This document shows, one piece after another, positions 1 to 9,912 of a DNA stretch of 64,000 nucleotides (the first letter of the stretch is position 1; each line of letters begins with the position of its first letter). Source of the DNA: Opitutus sp. GAS368 (GTDB lineage: Bacteria > Verrucomicrobiota > Verrucomicrobiia > Opitutales > Opitutaceae); assembly GCA_945903465.1 (NCBI GenBank), contig CAMDOF010000002.1, forward strand, positions 62,001-126,000, in the 5' to 3' direction. The translations under genes and the position numbers were made by a program. The notes under the pieces are model-generated. The model had not been told where the DNA came from. It ran no database searches and saw only the letters and a list, made by a program, of their open reading frames with translations.

Positions 1-866
1 AGCGGATTGCGGCCAATCAGCGTACCGTCGAAGACCACATGCTGGGCCGGATTCCGGATGTTGCAAAGAAAGCGGTTGCCCCAATCATCCATCCCGTGAC
101 CAAAGCGCGCCCCACCGGCCACAGCTTCAATTTGCGCGCTCCGAGGATCAATCCGCAGATCATTACGAAGAATTTTCAGAGGAAGCATGGCCGGAAAGCG
201 CGAACTCGAAATCGACCCGCCGTTGGAGCCGCCGGCAAAGGTGATTCGGTTATCCAGCCCCCAAAGCGGCGTGTTAATCACCGCCTGCACATTATATTTC
301 CGAAATCCCGTAAATACTTTCTCCCGCACATCTGCCCGCTGATCACCATCCGTATCTTTCAAATACCAGACGTCCGGCGTGGCCGTTACAAACACTCCAC
401 CCTGCCAGCAACAAATCCCCGTAGGCCACGAAAGCCCCTCCGCAAAGATGAAGCTCTCGTCAAATTTCCCGTCGCCATCCCGATCAATTAATTTCCGCAC
501 CCGGCCAATCGGGGCGTCCGTCGAATTCTCCTTCCACGCCTGATGCGTCGTCTTATCCGTATAAGGATAATCAAGCATTTCCACCACGTAAGCAGCCCCA
601 TTTTCGTCGTAGCACATCGCGACCGGACTGGAGACCAGAGGTTCAGCCGCGAGGAGATCCATGGTGAAGCCGTTTTTCACCCGGAACGTGCGGGCGACGT
701 CGCGAGGCTCCACCGCTGGAAAACTGGGAAACTGCCCCGCTGGCAGAGCAAACTCCGCGCTCGCGCCAACCGCCGGAGAAACCAGCGCCTGCGAGGACTT
801 ACTCTGCGCCGCAAACGTGGCCGGCAACTGAACCGACGCAACCATAACGAAGCCGAAGGCCAGCAT
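1..866 (-). CDS. PVC-type membrane-bound dehydrogenase-like protein, 3' end outside window
   Basis: The reverse strand is open from about 926 down to the left edge, so the C-terminus is missing. I place the start at 864-866 because it gives a short signal peptide (MLAFGFVMVASVQLPATFAA). An in-frame ATG at 924-926 would give a poorer one. The next segment has the features of the N-terminal propeller of Verrucomicrobia/Planctomycete dehydrogenase-cytochrome proteins: a start like FRVKNGFTMDLLAAEPLV, then VAMCYDENG, then Asp-rich loops (DRDGDGKFDE, KDTDGDQRAD), then FGHGMDDWGNRFL. It resembles the first half of the 863-residue protein at 6520-9111. The full protein would probably carry HEAT repeats and a heme c domain beyond the window. 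The substrate is unknown; it would be exported and act in periplasmic carbohydrate oxidation. Confidence 0.8.
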   Translation of the reverse strand, partial: MLAFGFVMVASVQLPATFAAQSKSSQALVSPAVGASAEFALPAGQFPSFPAVEPRDVARTFRVKNGFTMDLLAAEPLVSSPVAMCYDENGAAYVVEMLDYPYTDKTTHQAWKENSTDAPIGRVRKLIDRDGDGKFDESFIFAEGLSWPTGICCWQGGVFVTATPDVWYLKDTDGDQRADVREKVFTGFRKYNVQAVINTPLWGLDNRITFAGGSNGGSISSSRFPAMLPLKILRNDLRIDPRSAQIEAVAGGARFGHGMDDWGNRFLCNIRNPAQHVVFDGTLIGRNP

Positions 867-1538
867 CCAGCGCACGCGGCTAATTTGGTAATTCAGCGCA
901 AAACAAAGAACATGAGGGGTAATCATTACAAAAATACAGGGAGCAAATTGAAGGGCTTCGCTGCCACCAAGGCGTTACTTAATCATTGGCTAGTCAACGA
1001 AAAATCCGTTGGCCGAAATCTTTCCGACTGCACCCCCGCTGAGAGGCGCCGCACCCTCTATTTCCCTTTCCGCGGCGCGCGCAACCGGTTCGAAATTCCC
1101 GGAAATCCGCGTTCCCATTTATAATTTAAAACCAGCCCACCGCCACACCGTCTCGCGTCGCCGCCACCGGCACAACCGCCAACGCACCCAGCAAGGCCCC
1201 GCGGACCTCGGGTCAGTGCGCAGACCCGTTCCAACCACAGGCAAGCTCCGCGCGCGCCGCTCAGGTGATTCCGCGGATCGAGCAAGCCGCGCTCACCCGT
1301 CGGGCCCTCTCCCGTTCACCGCAAACCGGTTGGCTGGAGCCGCCGGCAGTTTTCAGCTCAGAACTGCTCCCACCAAATGATTCCTGGCCAAATATTTTTT
1401 AAAAAAATCCACGCTCGTCAGCGCCGTGGCAGCGTTTACTCCTCTTCCAGCCGTCCATGCCGCCCGCGGTCCCACCACGAAAACGCCGCCACCTGCCAAT
1501 CGGCCAGCCCCGCCACGAATCTCCCCCGTTTCTTTAAA
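867..1538. other. intergenic region between divergent genes
   Basis: About 670 bases separate the reverse-strand dehydrogenase from the forward sulfatase. Apparent reading frames here have no recognisable domains and fall on codons typical of out-of-frame translation. The stretch must hold both promoters. I see no clear -35/-10 pair, no terminator-like hairpin and no repeat. Confidence 0.5.
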
Positions 1539-3062
1539 ATGCACCCATTAACCCGTCCCATCTCCGCCCTGCTCGGCCGCAGTGCCCACACCCTCCTCGC
1601 CCGCGGGGCGCTCACCCTCCTCGCCCACGGGGCGCTCACCCTCCTCGCCTGCGGCGCGCTCGCCCTGCCCTCGCCGGCGCGGGCGGCCGAACGGCTGCCC
1701 AACGTTGTCGTGATCTTTACAGATGACCAAGGTTACGGCGACGTCGGTGTATTTGGCGCCAAGGGCTACCTCACTCCGCATCTTGACGGACTGGCGCGGA
1801 GCGGCACCAAATTTACCAATTTTCACGTCGCCCAAGCGGTCTGCTCGGCTTCCCGCACCGGTCTCCTCACTGGATGCTATCCCAACCGACTAGGCATCCA
1901 TGGGGCGCTCGGGCCGAGCTCGACCCACGGTATCCACGCTGCGGAGACCACCATCGCGGAACTCCTCAAGTCCCGCGGGTACGCCACGGGGATGGCGGGT
2001 AAATGGCACCTCGGACACCACCAACCGTTTCTGCCCAATCAGCACGGGTTCGATGAATCGTTCGGGCTCCCTTACTCGAACGATATGTGGCCCTACCACC
2101 CTGAAGCCAAGGCGGGCACTTACCCGCCGCTCCCCCTTTACGAAAATGGCAAGATCATTGATGCGGAAATTACCCCGGATAAAATGCGGAATCTCACGAC
2201 GGGGTACACGGAACACGCCGTTGCCTTCATCGAACGCCACCGCGCGCAGCCCTTCTTCTTTTACCTCGCCCACTCCATGCCGCACGTCCCCTTGGCCGTT
2301 AGCGACAAATTCAAGGGCAAATCCGCCCACGGTCTGTACGGCGACGTGATCATGGAGATCGACTGGTCAGTCGGCGAAGTCCTCCGCGCACTGGCGAAAA
2401 ATGGTCTCGAGCGCGACACCTTGGTAATCTTCACCAGCGATAACGGCCCTTGGCTCAGCTATGGGCTCCACGCCGGCAGCGCGGGCCCCCTGCGTGAAGG
2501 CAAAGGGACCGCCTGGGAGGGCGGCACGCGCGTACCCTGTCTGATGCGTTGGCCCGGCCACATTCCCGCTGGCGCCACCAACAATGATTATCTCATGACG
2601 ATCGATTTACTCCCGACCCTCGCAGGCCTCAGCGGGGCAAAGCTACCGACTCTCCCGATTGACGGCCGCGATATCTGGCCGCTGCTCGCCGGCCAAACCG
2701 GCGCAAAAAATCCGCACGAAGGTTACGGACTCTGGTACGCGCAAAACGAATTGCAGGCCGTCGTCAGCGGTGATGGCCGTTGGAAATTAATTCTCCCTCA
2801 CACCTTCCGCACTCTGGCCGGTCGTGCCGGCGGCCGCGATGGCGTCCCTGTAAAATACGAGAACCAAAAAAATCTCACGCCCGCCCTTTTCGATTTGCGC
2901 AAGGACATCGGGGAGACCACGGATATCGCCGCTGGACACCCCGACGAGGTCACCCGCCTGCTGGCCTTTGCGGAGAAATGCCGCGACGAACTCGGCGATT
3001 CGCTGACGAAGCGAACTGGTCGCGGCACGAGGGAACCCGGCCGGCTCGCCACGAAGAATTGA
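1539..3062 (+). CDS. secreted arylsulfatase-type sulfatase (507 aa)
   Basis: This is a formylglycine-dependent sulfatase of the alkaline phosphatase superfamily that hydrolyses sulfate esters, probably on a polysaccharide, outside the cytoplasm. The metal-binding start [14 protein letters not shown] is at residues 55-68. The modification motif is C102-S-A-S-R, a CxAxR variant of the usual CxPxR. GKWHLG and FTSDNGPW motifs follow. The length fits the family. The frame stays open upstream to 1377, but I start at 1539 because the signal peptide (ending near ARA/A) follows directly. The start is preceded by a pyrimidine/A tract rather than a Shine-Dalgarno. The signal peptide contains a threefold repeated octapeptide. 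The following esterase on the same strand is broken. Confidence 0.9.
   Translation: MHPLTRPISALLGRSAHTLLARGALTLLAHGALTLLACGALALPSPARAAERLPNVVVIFTDDQGYGDVGVFGAKGYLTPHLDGLARSGTKFTNFHVAQAVCSASRTGLLTGCYPNRLGIHGALGPSSTHGIHAAETTIAELLKSRGYATGMAGKWHLGHHQPFLPNQHGFDESFGLPYSNDMWPYHPEAKAGTYPPLPLYENGKIIDAEITPDKMRNLTTGYTEHAVAFIERHRAQPFFFYLAHSMPHVPLAVSDKFKGKSAHGLYGDVIMEIDWSVGEVLRALAKNGLERDTLVIFTSDNGPWLSYGLHAGSAGPLREGKGTAWEGGTRVPCLMRWPGHIPAGATNNDYLMTIDLLPTLAGLSGAKLPTLPIDGRDIWPLLAGQTGAKNPHEGYGLWYAQNELQAVVSGDGRWKLILPHTFRTLAGRAGGRDGVPVKYENQKNLTPALFDLRKDIGETTDIAAGHPDEVTRLLAFAEKCRDELGDSLTKRTGRGTREPGRLATKN
1590..1661 (+). repeat. three tandem 24-bp units inside the sulfatase signal peptide
   Basis: Units at 1590-1613, 1614-1637 and 1638-1661 encode [16 protein letters not shown] and TLLACGAL, and differ at only a few bases. 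The repeat keeps frame and lengthens the hydrophobic core of the signal peptide, consistent with slippage. Confidence 0.9.
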
Positions 3063-3250
3063 TCAAGCATTTAACCTTCAGCGGGCGCGCCCGTTCTCCC
3101 CGCAACTCCGGGATCCACGCGAGTGAATCGGGGACGCCGCCGGCGCGCCGCCCGCTTTCGTCACGGTCACGGCTCCCTCTTGAACCTATAAATACCACGC
3201 TCCCCGTTGCCCGGACACATCCGCCCCACAGCGCACTCGCGCTACCTCCA

Positions 3251-4254
3251 ATAATTTACCGCCTGCGCCTCCTCGGACTGGCGGCACTCAACCTCGTCCA
3301 GGCCGCGCCTCTCAACGAGGTCTACAAACTCGGACCTGACTCGCAGACGCAGCCGAATGTGCCCGCGGGACGCGTCACTCCTTGGGCGCAACTGCCGGGC
3401 CAAGCCTATTCCGGAACCCTGCACGACTACGGCGTGTATGTGCCCGCGCAATACGACGCGGCGACGCCCGCCGCGCTGATGGTCTTTCAAGACGGTCAGG
3501 CTTTCTGCGCGGAAAGGGTGATTACCGCGTACCCACAGTTTTCGATAATCTAATCTATCGCCGTGAAATGCCGGTCACGAGCGCCGTTTTCATCAATCCC
3601 GGCCGCAAGCCGGAACAACCCGAAGCGAGCTCAGCGGACTGGGGTGATCGTTCCTCAAACCGGCCGCAGGAGTACAACGCGCTCGATGATAAATACGCGC
3701 GCGTCATCATCGATGAACTCCTTCCGGAGCTCGCTAAAAAATTCAATCTCTCCAGCCAACCAGAAGACCGGGCCATTGGCGGGGCCAGTTCCGGCGCCAT
3801 CGCCGCCTTCACGGTGGCTTGGCATCGCCCTGACCAGTTTTGCAAGGTGCTCAGCACCATCGGCAGCGATACTAATCTGCGCGGCGATCACGTCTGTCCT
3901 GACTCGATCCGGGCGACGGATAAAAAGCCGATCCGCATCTTTCTCCACGATGGCGTTAACGATAACCGCGAGCTCCGAGGAGAAGGGGCCAACGCCACCT
4001 ACCCGGCCGATCGGGACTGGCGCGCCCAGAACCTAAAAATGGCCGCAGCGCTGACCGCGCGGGGCTAGGAGCTCAACTTTACGTGGGGAATCGGTACGCA
4101 CTCTCATAAGCAAGCTGGCGTGATTTTGCCGGAAATGCTCCGTTCGCGCTGGCGCGACTACCCGCGAACCGATGACGCCCGCGACGCGAGGAACCGCACC
4201 CTGCTCGTGCCGCCCGACTTTAACCCTCAACCGGAATCAGCTAAAAAAACATAA
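3251..4254 (+). pseudogene. secreted putative esterase (esterase D/enterochelin esterase-like), broken
   Basis: The two halves of one alpha/beta-hydrolase esterase lie in different frames. The first reads [20 protein letters not shown] to MVFQDGQAF. The second continues [19 protein letters not shown] through the nucleophile motif GGASSGAI to ALTARG. Losing one T from the run at 3502-3504 explains the frame change. An in-frame TAG at 4066-4068 (where TAC would give RGYELNF) stops it again, and the sequence then continues ELNFTWGIGTHSHKQAG to a TAA at 4252-4254. No ATG precedes the signal-like segment: the codon in the expected place (3251) is ATA. Three independent defects argue for a true pseudogene rather than one sequencing error. 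It lies downstream of the sulfatase, so it was probably part of the same degradation locus. Confidence 0.8.
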
Positions 4255-4296
4255 CCGACGCATCCTCGCGCTAACGAACAGCACGCGGGCTTCGCG

Positions 4297-5166
4297 CTAC
4301 TTCTGGCCGATGACCGCACCTGTCACGACTAAACGGATACCCGTTTTATCGATCATGATGCGCTTCGCCTTGAAGAGCACCCCGATAGCTTGCTTGAAAG
4401 CTTTTTTGCTGACCCCGAAGGCCGCGCGAATCTCCTCTGGCGGACTATTATCATGCAGGGCTAAGCGTCCGCCGGAGCTAGCTCGAAGCGCTTCGGTGAT
4501 TTTTTCAGTCACTGGCACGATGCGTTGGTAGCCCACGCGCACCCGATCAAGCGCGAGATCGATTTTACCATCGGGCCTCACCAGACGAACAAATGCTTCG
4601 AGGGGTTGCCCAGTGGCGAGTGGCTCGGCCAAATCACCATGGTAGAGCAAACCGCGGTGAGCATGGTTCACAATCACGTTGAAACCGAGCGGGGTCGCCC
4701 CCAAGACGATGAGCTTGACCGCTTCGCCCGGCGCGTACCGCGGCGTCTCGAGATCGAGGTAACGATTGAGACGCGCGCTCGCAATCAACCTCTCCGTGCG
4801 CGGGTCGAGCGCCACTCGCACCACTAACCACTCGCCTTCCTGCAGCGGTCCGCTCTGTTCGCGAATCGGCAGCAATAAGTCTTTTTCCAAGCCCCAATCG
4901 AGAAACACGCCGATGCGGGGATTGATACTCACGACGCGCAGAAACGCGAATTCCCCCACCGTGGCATAAGGGGCCTCAATGGTTGCAACCAGACGATCTT
5001 CCGAGTCCCGATAAACGAAAACATCCAGCAGTGCGCCCGCCGCCGGCCGACGCGCCAAGTAACGACCTGGGAGTAAAATCTCCCCGTGCGATCCACCATC
5101 TAAATAAAAGCCGGGCGTGGCCTCACGAATAAAAGCGAGCTGGTTGCGTTGACCGATAAGTGCCAT
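4297..5166 (-). CDS. CvfB/YitL-like S1 RNA-binding protein (289 aa)
   Basis: The order of parts matches the CvfB family: repeated S1-like OB folds over residues 1-210 (FLRVVSINPRIGVFLDWGL, then LGFNVIVNHAHRGLLYHGD) and a C-terminal winged helix (FGVSKKAFKQAIGVLFKAKR). Members bind RNA and affect expression of surface and virulence factors in Firmicutes; the role here is not known. I chose the ATG at 5164-5166, which gives MALIGQRNQLAF and has an AAGG about 10 bases upstream, one of the few Shine-Dalgarno-like sequences in the window. The gene is convergent with the broken esterase, only about 40 bases away. Confidence 0.85.
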   Translation of the reverse strand: MALIGQRNQLAFIREATPGFYLDGGSHGEILLPGRYLARRPAAGALLDVFVYRDSEDRLVATIEAPYATVGEFAFLRVVSINPRIGVFLDWGLEKDLLLPIREQSGPLQEGEWLVVRVALDPRTERLIASARLNRYLDLETPRYAPGEAVKLIVLGATPLGFNVIVNHAHRGLLYHGDLAEPLATGQPLEAFVRLVRPDGKIDLALDRVRVGYQRIVPVTEKITEALRASSGGRLALHDNSPPEEIRAAFGVSKKAFKQAIGVLFKAKRIMIDKTGIRLVVTGAVIGQK

Positions 5167-5261
5167 GAGAAAAGGACCTTGGCGGGAAATGCCCCGCACA
5201 GGGAGCCAATTCGGAACTTACTCTGGGGAAGGACTCGCACCGCGCCATCGCACGAGCGCAT

Positions 5262-6518
5262 TTACTCCACAAGAAACTTCTCCAGCCAAGCATAAGCACG
5301 CGCCCGCATCTCCGGCGTAAAGTCGTGCGGGCCCGCGGGGTGATCGACCGCGATGCGCGCGGGAACTTGGTAGAGCGCAAATACCGGTCGGGCCGCCGCA
5401 ATTACCCGGTCCACGCTCTGCCACTTGAAATTACTGTCCCCGATCGGCGCGAGCGCGAGAAAGGCGCGCGGCGCTAACGCGCCAATCAACTCGTGAAAAT
5501 CAAACGGAATCGCCGCTAGACGCCCAGCGTAACCAGCTAAAATCGGCATATATCGGTCTTGGGTCCAACCGCCACCTGCGCGCCAAACCTCAGGTTTGCC
5601 TTGGTAATAATCGAGGAAGGAGTCGAAGCCACAGGAGGAAATGACCACTTTGATTCGCTCGTCAAAAAGCGCGGTATAAATCGAATTATGCCCGCCGAGA
5701 GAGTGCCCGATTGCACCAAAACCGCCCGGCGCGACGCCAGGTGTGGCGGCGAGAACGTCGAGGGCGCGGAGATTATCCCAGATTGCCTTCATCGTACCAC
5801 TTGCATAGCCGAGGCCCTTAAGGTCAGGTCGATAGTCACCAAGATGTGGATACGGCGGTGCGATCACCACAAAGCCCCGTTGCGCGAGCTCTTCACCATA
5901 ATTACGGCCCGGCTTGGCCTCAGGGCTGCCCAGCCCAACCACCGGCCGATTGCCTTCGATGTTGTTGGTCGGCATCAGGGCCAGCACGCCAGGGACCCGC
6001 TTTCCGCCACTCAGTACGGCCTTCGGGACCAGCAAATAGGCGGGCACGCGGCCGCCGGGTTCGGCGGTATAAACAATCTCCCGGCGAACATACGTTCCGC
6101 AGTCGGTCTCCTGCACCACCGTCACGTCAAGGGGCACGCGCTTCGCGGCACCGGGCAGCGGCCCCATCACCGCTTGAGCTCCCGCCAGAATCTCCGCGCG
6201 GCGCTGGGTCCAATCCGCGATCGATTTCACCGGCATGACCCGATCCGGAGCCGCGTGGAAGACCAGAAGATTTTCCCGATCAAGGCGCTCGGCGGCCCCA
6301 AGCCGAGGCAACGGCGCGAGCAAAGTTAAACCGAGGAGGCCTCCGCCCACCGCGCGCCAAGCACCCCCGCAGCCGGCCCACGCAACCCACCCATCCAATA
6401 ACCCGACCATCCGCGCGCCACGATTGGACCATGGGCGCCGCCGCGATGCTGCCGCCACCGAGTCGCCTCCAACAAGAAAGGCGAGGAACCGAGCGAAGCG
6501 GACGGAATAGCGGGGCAT
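5262..6518 (-). CDS. exported alpha/beta-hydrolase, acetyl-xylan-esterase/dienelactone-hydrolase type
   Basis: This is a serine hydrolase of about 418 residues with nucleophile elbow GHSLGG (Ser273 from the chosen start), probable acid Asp361 (APIGDSNF) and His398 (PAGPHDF). Related proteins remove acyl groups from polysaccharides or act on small esters; the substrate is unknown. The start is uncertain. The ATG at 6518 lies one base after the stop of the upstream heme-protein gene (TAA-T-ATG), suggesting translational coupling. It gives a long N-terminus in which a second Met (6410) starts a more hydrophobic stretch ending GLTLLAPLPRLGAA/E. The coupling suggests co-transcription with the PVC dehydrogenase. 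Confidence 0.8.
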   Translation of the reverse strand: MPRYSVRFARFLAFLVGGDSVAAASRRRPWSNRGARMVGLLDGWVAWAGCGGAWRAVGGGLLGLTLLAPLPRLGAAERLDRENLLVFHAAPDRVMPVKSIADWTQRRAEILAGAQAVMGPLPGAAKRVPLDVTVVQETDCGTYVRREIVYTAEPGGRVPAYLLVPKAVLSGGKRVPGVLALMPTNNIEGNRPVVGLGSPEAKPGRNYGEELAQRGFVVIAPPYPHLGDYRPDLKGLGYASGTMKAIWDNLRALDVLAATPGVAPGGFGAIGHSLGGHNSIYTALFDERIKVVISSCGFDSFLDYYQGKPEVWRAGGGWTQDRYMPILAGYAGRLAAIPFDFHELIGALAPRAFLALAPIGDSNFKWQSVDRVIAAARPVFALYQVPARIAVDHPAGPHDFTPEMRARAYAWLEKFLVE

Positions 6519-6519
6519 A

Positions 6520-9111
6520 TTATTTATAACGGTTGAGTTCTTCAGGGCTAAAAGCATCGCGGTGATCGCGCGTGGCCGCGCGGACCGCCTGGACATGTCC
6601 CGGGTCAACCGGCGAAGCCTCATGCCCCCATTCACGGCGCACGTAAGTCAGCACCGAGGCGACCTGCTCATCATCGAGGGCGCTGCCTAAGGCGGGCATA
6701 TCACCCGTATGCACCCGACCCAGCACCGAAATCGGTCCACGCACGCCATGCAGCACGATCCGCACGATCCGCTCCGGCGAACCCAGCACCCACTCCGAAT
6801 CGAGGAGTGGCGGCGCCAGACCATCAAGACCACGACCGGTCGACTGATGACACGCCGAACAAATCGCTGAAAAAAGACCGCGCCCTTTTTCGAACCGGGC
6901 CTGTTGCTCGGGCGTCAGGGGTGGCCCTTCAGCGAGCAACGCGGCTCCCGGCTTACCCGGCCAGACCATCCCATCACTCAATTTGGCCAGGCGCGCCTTC
7001 GTGATTGGATTTTTATCGAGGTCGACCCAACCCGTCGGCACCGCGGCGAATTGTAAACGGCGGCGGGCCGCCCCGGCCGCGGGAACCAATCCATCGAGTA
7101 ACGCTACCGCCCGCTTCGTCTCTCCCGCTTGCTGCGCCCGACCCGCCAGCGCCACAACCCGCTCGATCGCTGGAATCTGCCGGGAAAACAACAAACCGCG
7201 AACGAGCCCAGTGATGATTTTATCCGCCTCAACGTCATTCGTGGCCCAAGCCCGATCGGCCAAGAGAACCTCAAGGAGCGGGAGTTCGCGATCCGCTAAT
7301 CCACTGAACAAGGCGTCCCGTAAAAAAATGTTGGCAGGATGCTTCCACGCGATATCCGCGAGCCGGCGATCCACGGCCGCATCCCGCAAGCCACCCAGCG
7401 AAAGCACCGCCTGCAACTGGACCTCGGCGGCGGCGTCATCGAGTAGCGCAACCAAGCGTGCCTCCCCATCAGCCCTGCCTTCACCCACGAGGAAACGTTC
7501 ACTCATGCGTACCGCCGCCGCCCGCACCGCTGGATCCAGATCACGCAGCGCGGCCATGACGATCGCCTGATCCAATCCACCCGTACCTTCCAACGTCCAA
7601 AGCGCATGGAGTCGACCAACCGCCACCGCACCTTTCAGCGCGACCGCGCGGATCGCCATCGCCGCGCTTTGGTCGCGACGCTCCACCAATACGCGCTGCG
7701 CAGTTTCCCGCCACCAGGCATTCGCGTGTGATAATTTCTCGACCCATTCCGCCTGACTCAAAGACTCGATCCGCGCCATCCTCGGGACGGCGCGATCCGC
7801 CGGCACCACGCGATAGATACGACCAAGGTGCTGCGGATCGGCCAGCCCCCGTTCTTCGCTCTGCTTCCGCAGGTAACTCGTCAAGGAGATGCGGTGCTGC
7901 AAAACCCCGCGGTAGAGATCGACAATATAAAGCGCCCCATCGGGGCCGGTCGCAAAGTTCACCGGGCGGAAGCGTTCATCGGTCGAAGTGATAAACTCAC
8001 GCTGCTGCTCAGCGTACGCGTTGCGCCCACGCACGGTCCCATTGCCGGCACTCAGGATCGTGCGGCGGACAAAATTCCCCGCTGGCTCCGCCACAAATAA
8101 GTTACCCGCCAGCTCCGGCAGCAAGTCGCCGCGATAAACCCACCATCCACAAGCCGCGGTAAATTCTTTCAAACGCCCCCCTCTTAACATCTCCGGACGA
8201 TACCCGCGGTTAATTCCCGGATTCACGCGCGCAGGCCAGACCAACTGGTCCTCCGCACCATTTACATTCGTGCCGGCGAGGCGCGGGTAATGAGGATTGC
8301 GCTGCAAATAATCGGAGGGAATCACGTCAACCCGCAGGGAATCACTATTGGACCCATGATAAAGCCGACCAAAGTTATCCTGCGTGAGCCCCCACTGTCC
8401 GCGAAAGCTCGTAGGAGCCGTTTCCCAGACTCCCTTTACGTAGCGGATTTTCTTCGTGTATGCGGCGCTATAAATCCAGTTGTCGTAAGCCGCCAACAGG
8501 CTGTTCGGGGCCCGCTCCGGATTGGCCAGCTCCGGCCGTTTCGGATCGACGCGCACACCGTAATCGGTGGCCACAACCTCCTTTTTATCCGCTTTGCCGT
8601 CACCATCGGTGTCCCGGAAAAAAGCGAGTTCCGGCGGCGCGCCGACCAGCAGACCGTCCCCAACCACCGCGATAGCCCGAGGCAAAACCAGTTGATCGAC
8701 GAAGATCGTTGATGTGTCGTAACGGCCATCCCCGTCGCTATCACGCAACACCGAAATCCGCCCGATCGGCAAATCCTCGCCGTTGCCGTCCAGGTCAGGC
8801 ATATAGCCACGCATCTCCACCACAAACATTCGCCCATCGAGTCCAAAGGCGATGGCCACCGGCTCCTGCACGAGCGGCTCTGCCGCCGCGAGTTCAAGCC
8901 GGATGCCGGGGGCGAGTTGAAACGCCTTTAAAGCCTGCGCCGGAGTGAGGGCGGTCGCCGCCGGAATCAAATTGGCCGGAACGATCGACTTCTGCACGAC
9001 GCCGGCTTTATCGGCGCGATCACCAATCTGCGCCAGCGCCACGGAGCAGCCTAACGACACGAGCGCGCTTCCAGCGCAGAGCGTCTGAATAAATTTCGGC
9101 TTAAGCATCAT
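6520..9111 (-). CDS. PVC-type heme-binding dehydrogenase (863 aa)
   Basis: The architecture is signal peptide (MMLKPKFIQT to ALA/Q), N-terminal propeller of the membrane-bound dehydrogenase family (FGLDGRMFVVEMRGY, RDSDGDGRYD, FFRDTDGDGKADKKE), a central HEAT-repeat-like region (about residues 480-690) and a C-terminal cytochrome c domain with C751-S-A-C-H and a distal Met candidate (TGDMPALG). This is the standard layout of the Verrucomicrobia/Planctomycete dehydrogenase-cytochrome fusions. They are thought to oxidise sugars or alcohols in the periplasm and pass electrons to heme; the cofactor and substrate of this one are unknown. Two Met codons lie at the start (9111 and 9108). The stop abuts the start of the hydrolase downstream. 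A second member of the family begins at 866. Confidence 0.88.
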   Translation of the reverse strand: MMLKPKFIQTLCAGSALVSLGCSVALAQIGDRADKAGVVQKSIVPANLIPAATALTPAQALKAFQLAPGIRLELAAAEPLVQEPVAIAFGLDGRMFVVEMRGYMPDLDGNGEDLPIGRISVLRDSDGDGRYDTSTIFVDQLVLPRAIAVVGDGLLVGAPPELAFFRDTDGDGKADKKEVVATDYGVRVDPKRPELANPERAPNSLLAAYDNWIYSAAYTKKIRYVKGVWETAPTSFRGQWGLTQDNFGRLYHGSNSDSLRVDVIPSDYLQRNPHYPRLAGTNVNGAEDQLVWPARVNPGINRGYRPEMLRGGRLKEFTAACGWWVYRGDLLPELAGNLFVAEPAGNFVRRTILSAGNGTVRGRNAYAEQQREFITSTDERFRPVNFATGPDGALYIVDLYRGVLQHRISLTSYLRKQSEERGLADPQHLGRIYRVVPADRAVPRMARIESLSQAEWVEKLSHANAWWRETAQRVLVERRDQSAAMAIRAVALKGAVAVGRLHALWTLEGTGGLDQAIVMAALRDLDPAVRAAAVRMSERFLVGEGRADGEARLVALLDDAAAEVQLQAVLSLGGLRDAAVDRRLADIAWKHPANIFLRDALFSGLADRELPLLEVLLADRAWATNDVEADKIITGLVRGLLFSRQIPAIERVVALAGRAQQAGETKRAVALLDGLVPAAGAARRRLQFAAVPTGWVDLDKNPITKARLAKLSDGMVWPGKPGAALLAEGPPLTPEQQARFEKGRGLFSAICSACHQSTGRGLDGLAPPLLDSEWVLGSPERIVRIVLHGVRGPISVLGRVHTGDMPALGSALDDEQVASVLTYVRREWGHEASPVDPGHVQAVRAATRDHRDAFSPEELNRYK

Positions 9112-9339
9112 AGAGGGGGCGGCTCATCGGATCGACTCAACCTGAAGTCGCTCCACAGAGAATCCACTTTTTCAAGCTGGCCCATCCCCTGATCGTTGAG
9201 GAGAAAAAAATGAACCGCTTCATCATAAACTAGTCAGAGCAGCCTTTCGGACTTAGAAAATCAAGGCCTCTGGACTTAATTCGTGAGAAGTTGTCGCGAC
9301 GCGGGCTAGGCGCTCCGCGCCAGCGATCGCCCCAGCGTC

Positions 9340-9610
9340 CTCGCCGCGCAATGTCACCACGCAGAGCCACCCGAGGTACCTGATGAAAATACGCCCATGC
9401 GCGCCGCGCTGCGCTATCCGGGCAATCGCTCCGACCAAACTCGACCATGCCCGCGCCCTCGCGCTCGACCTGCCCATCGGCTTCGGCCTGATAGAAAGCG
9501 ACGACCGCCACGTCGTCCACGCCGTCTGCAAACTGGCCGGCGCTTGGTGGACCGAAGCCAACACTCACGCCCGCGGCCAACTCCGCACTCTTCGCGCCAA
9601 CCTCCTCTGA
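9340..9610 (+). pseudogene. C-terminal relic of a transposase
   Basis: The frame at 9383-9610 ends LALDLPIGFGLIES, then HVVHAVCKLAGAWWTEAN, then LRTLRANLL. This resembles the C-terminal pattern of ISKra4-type transposases (PIGSGxIES, RLKxxGAWWTEANA, LRxLRAN). The preceding MRAALRYPGNRSDQ is in another frame (shift near 9430), and no N-terminal domain remains. No inverted repeats or target duplication were found. The family assignment is from memory of the motif pattern and should be checked. Confidence 0.5.
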
Positions 9611-9797
9611 GATGACGAGTGGGCCGCAAACGGATTTCGCTTTCAACTGCACCCGTAAAATGACTTTAGGCAAAACCGCGCAGTCAGCTTTAACCTCGAC
9701 TCACTGTCGCCGGTCAAAGACCGTCCACCGTGCACGCACCCTGCGACGGTTCCCTACGCCTCCGATGATCGCCGGACGCGCAAAGTCGGAACCCCTA

Positions 9798-9912
9798 ACC
9801 TCCCCTGCCCCCTCCCCTGCCCTCCACGTGGATATCTTCCCTCGGTCCGATCGCGTGACACTGCGCGCGGCTAATCTTAACCTCCCCTGCCCCCTCCGTG
9901 GATATCTTCCCT
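9798..9912. repeat. imperfect direct repeat
   Basis: Two copies of a sequence starting aacctcccctgcccc and ending cgtggatatcttccct lie at about 9798-9842 and 9889-9912. The first copy holds an extra internal cctgccctcc unit. No function is evident. Confidence 0.6.

Noticed and set aside
39-1124. Forward frames at the left end
   Set aside because: The reverse strand encodes a recognisable PVC dehydrogenase N-terminus over the same bases. The forward products are Arg/Pro-rich without domains.
9210-9233. Seven-codon leader peptide after a good GAGGAG
   Set aside because: No gene follows on that strand within reach and no hairpin/attenuator structure is visible. Recorded only as part of the decayed gap.
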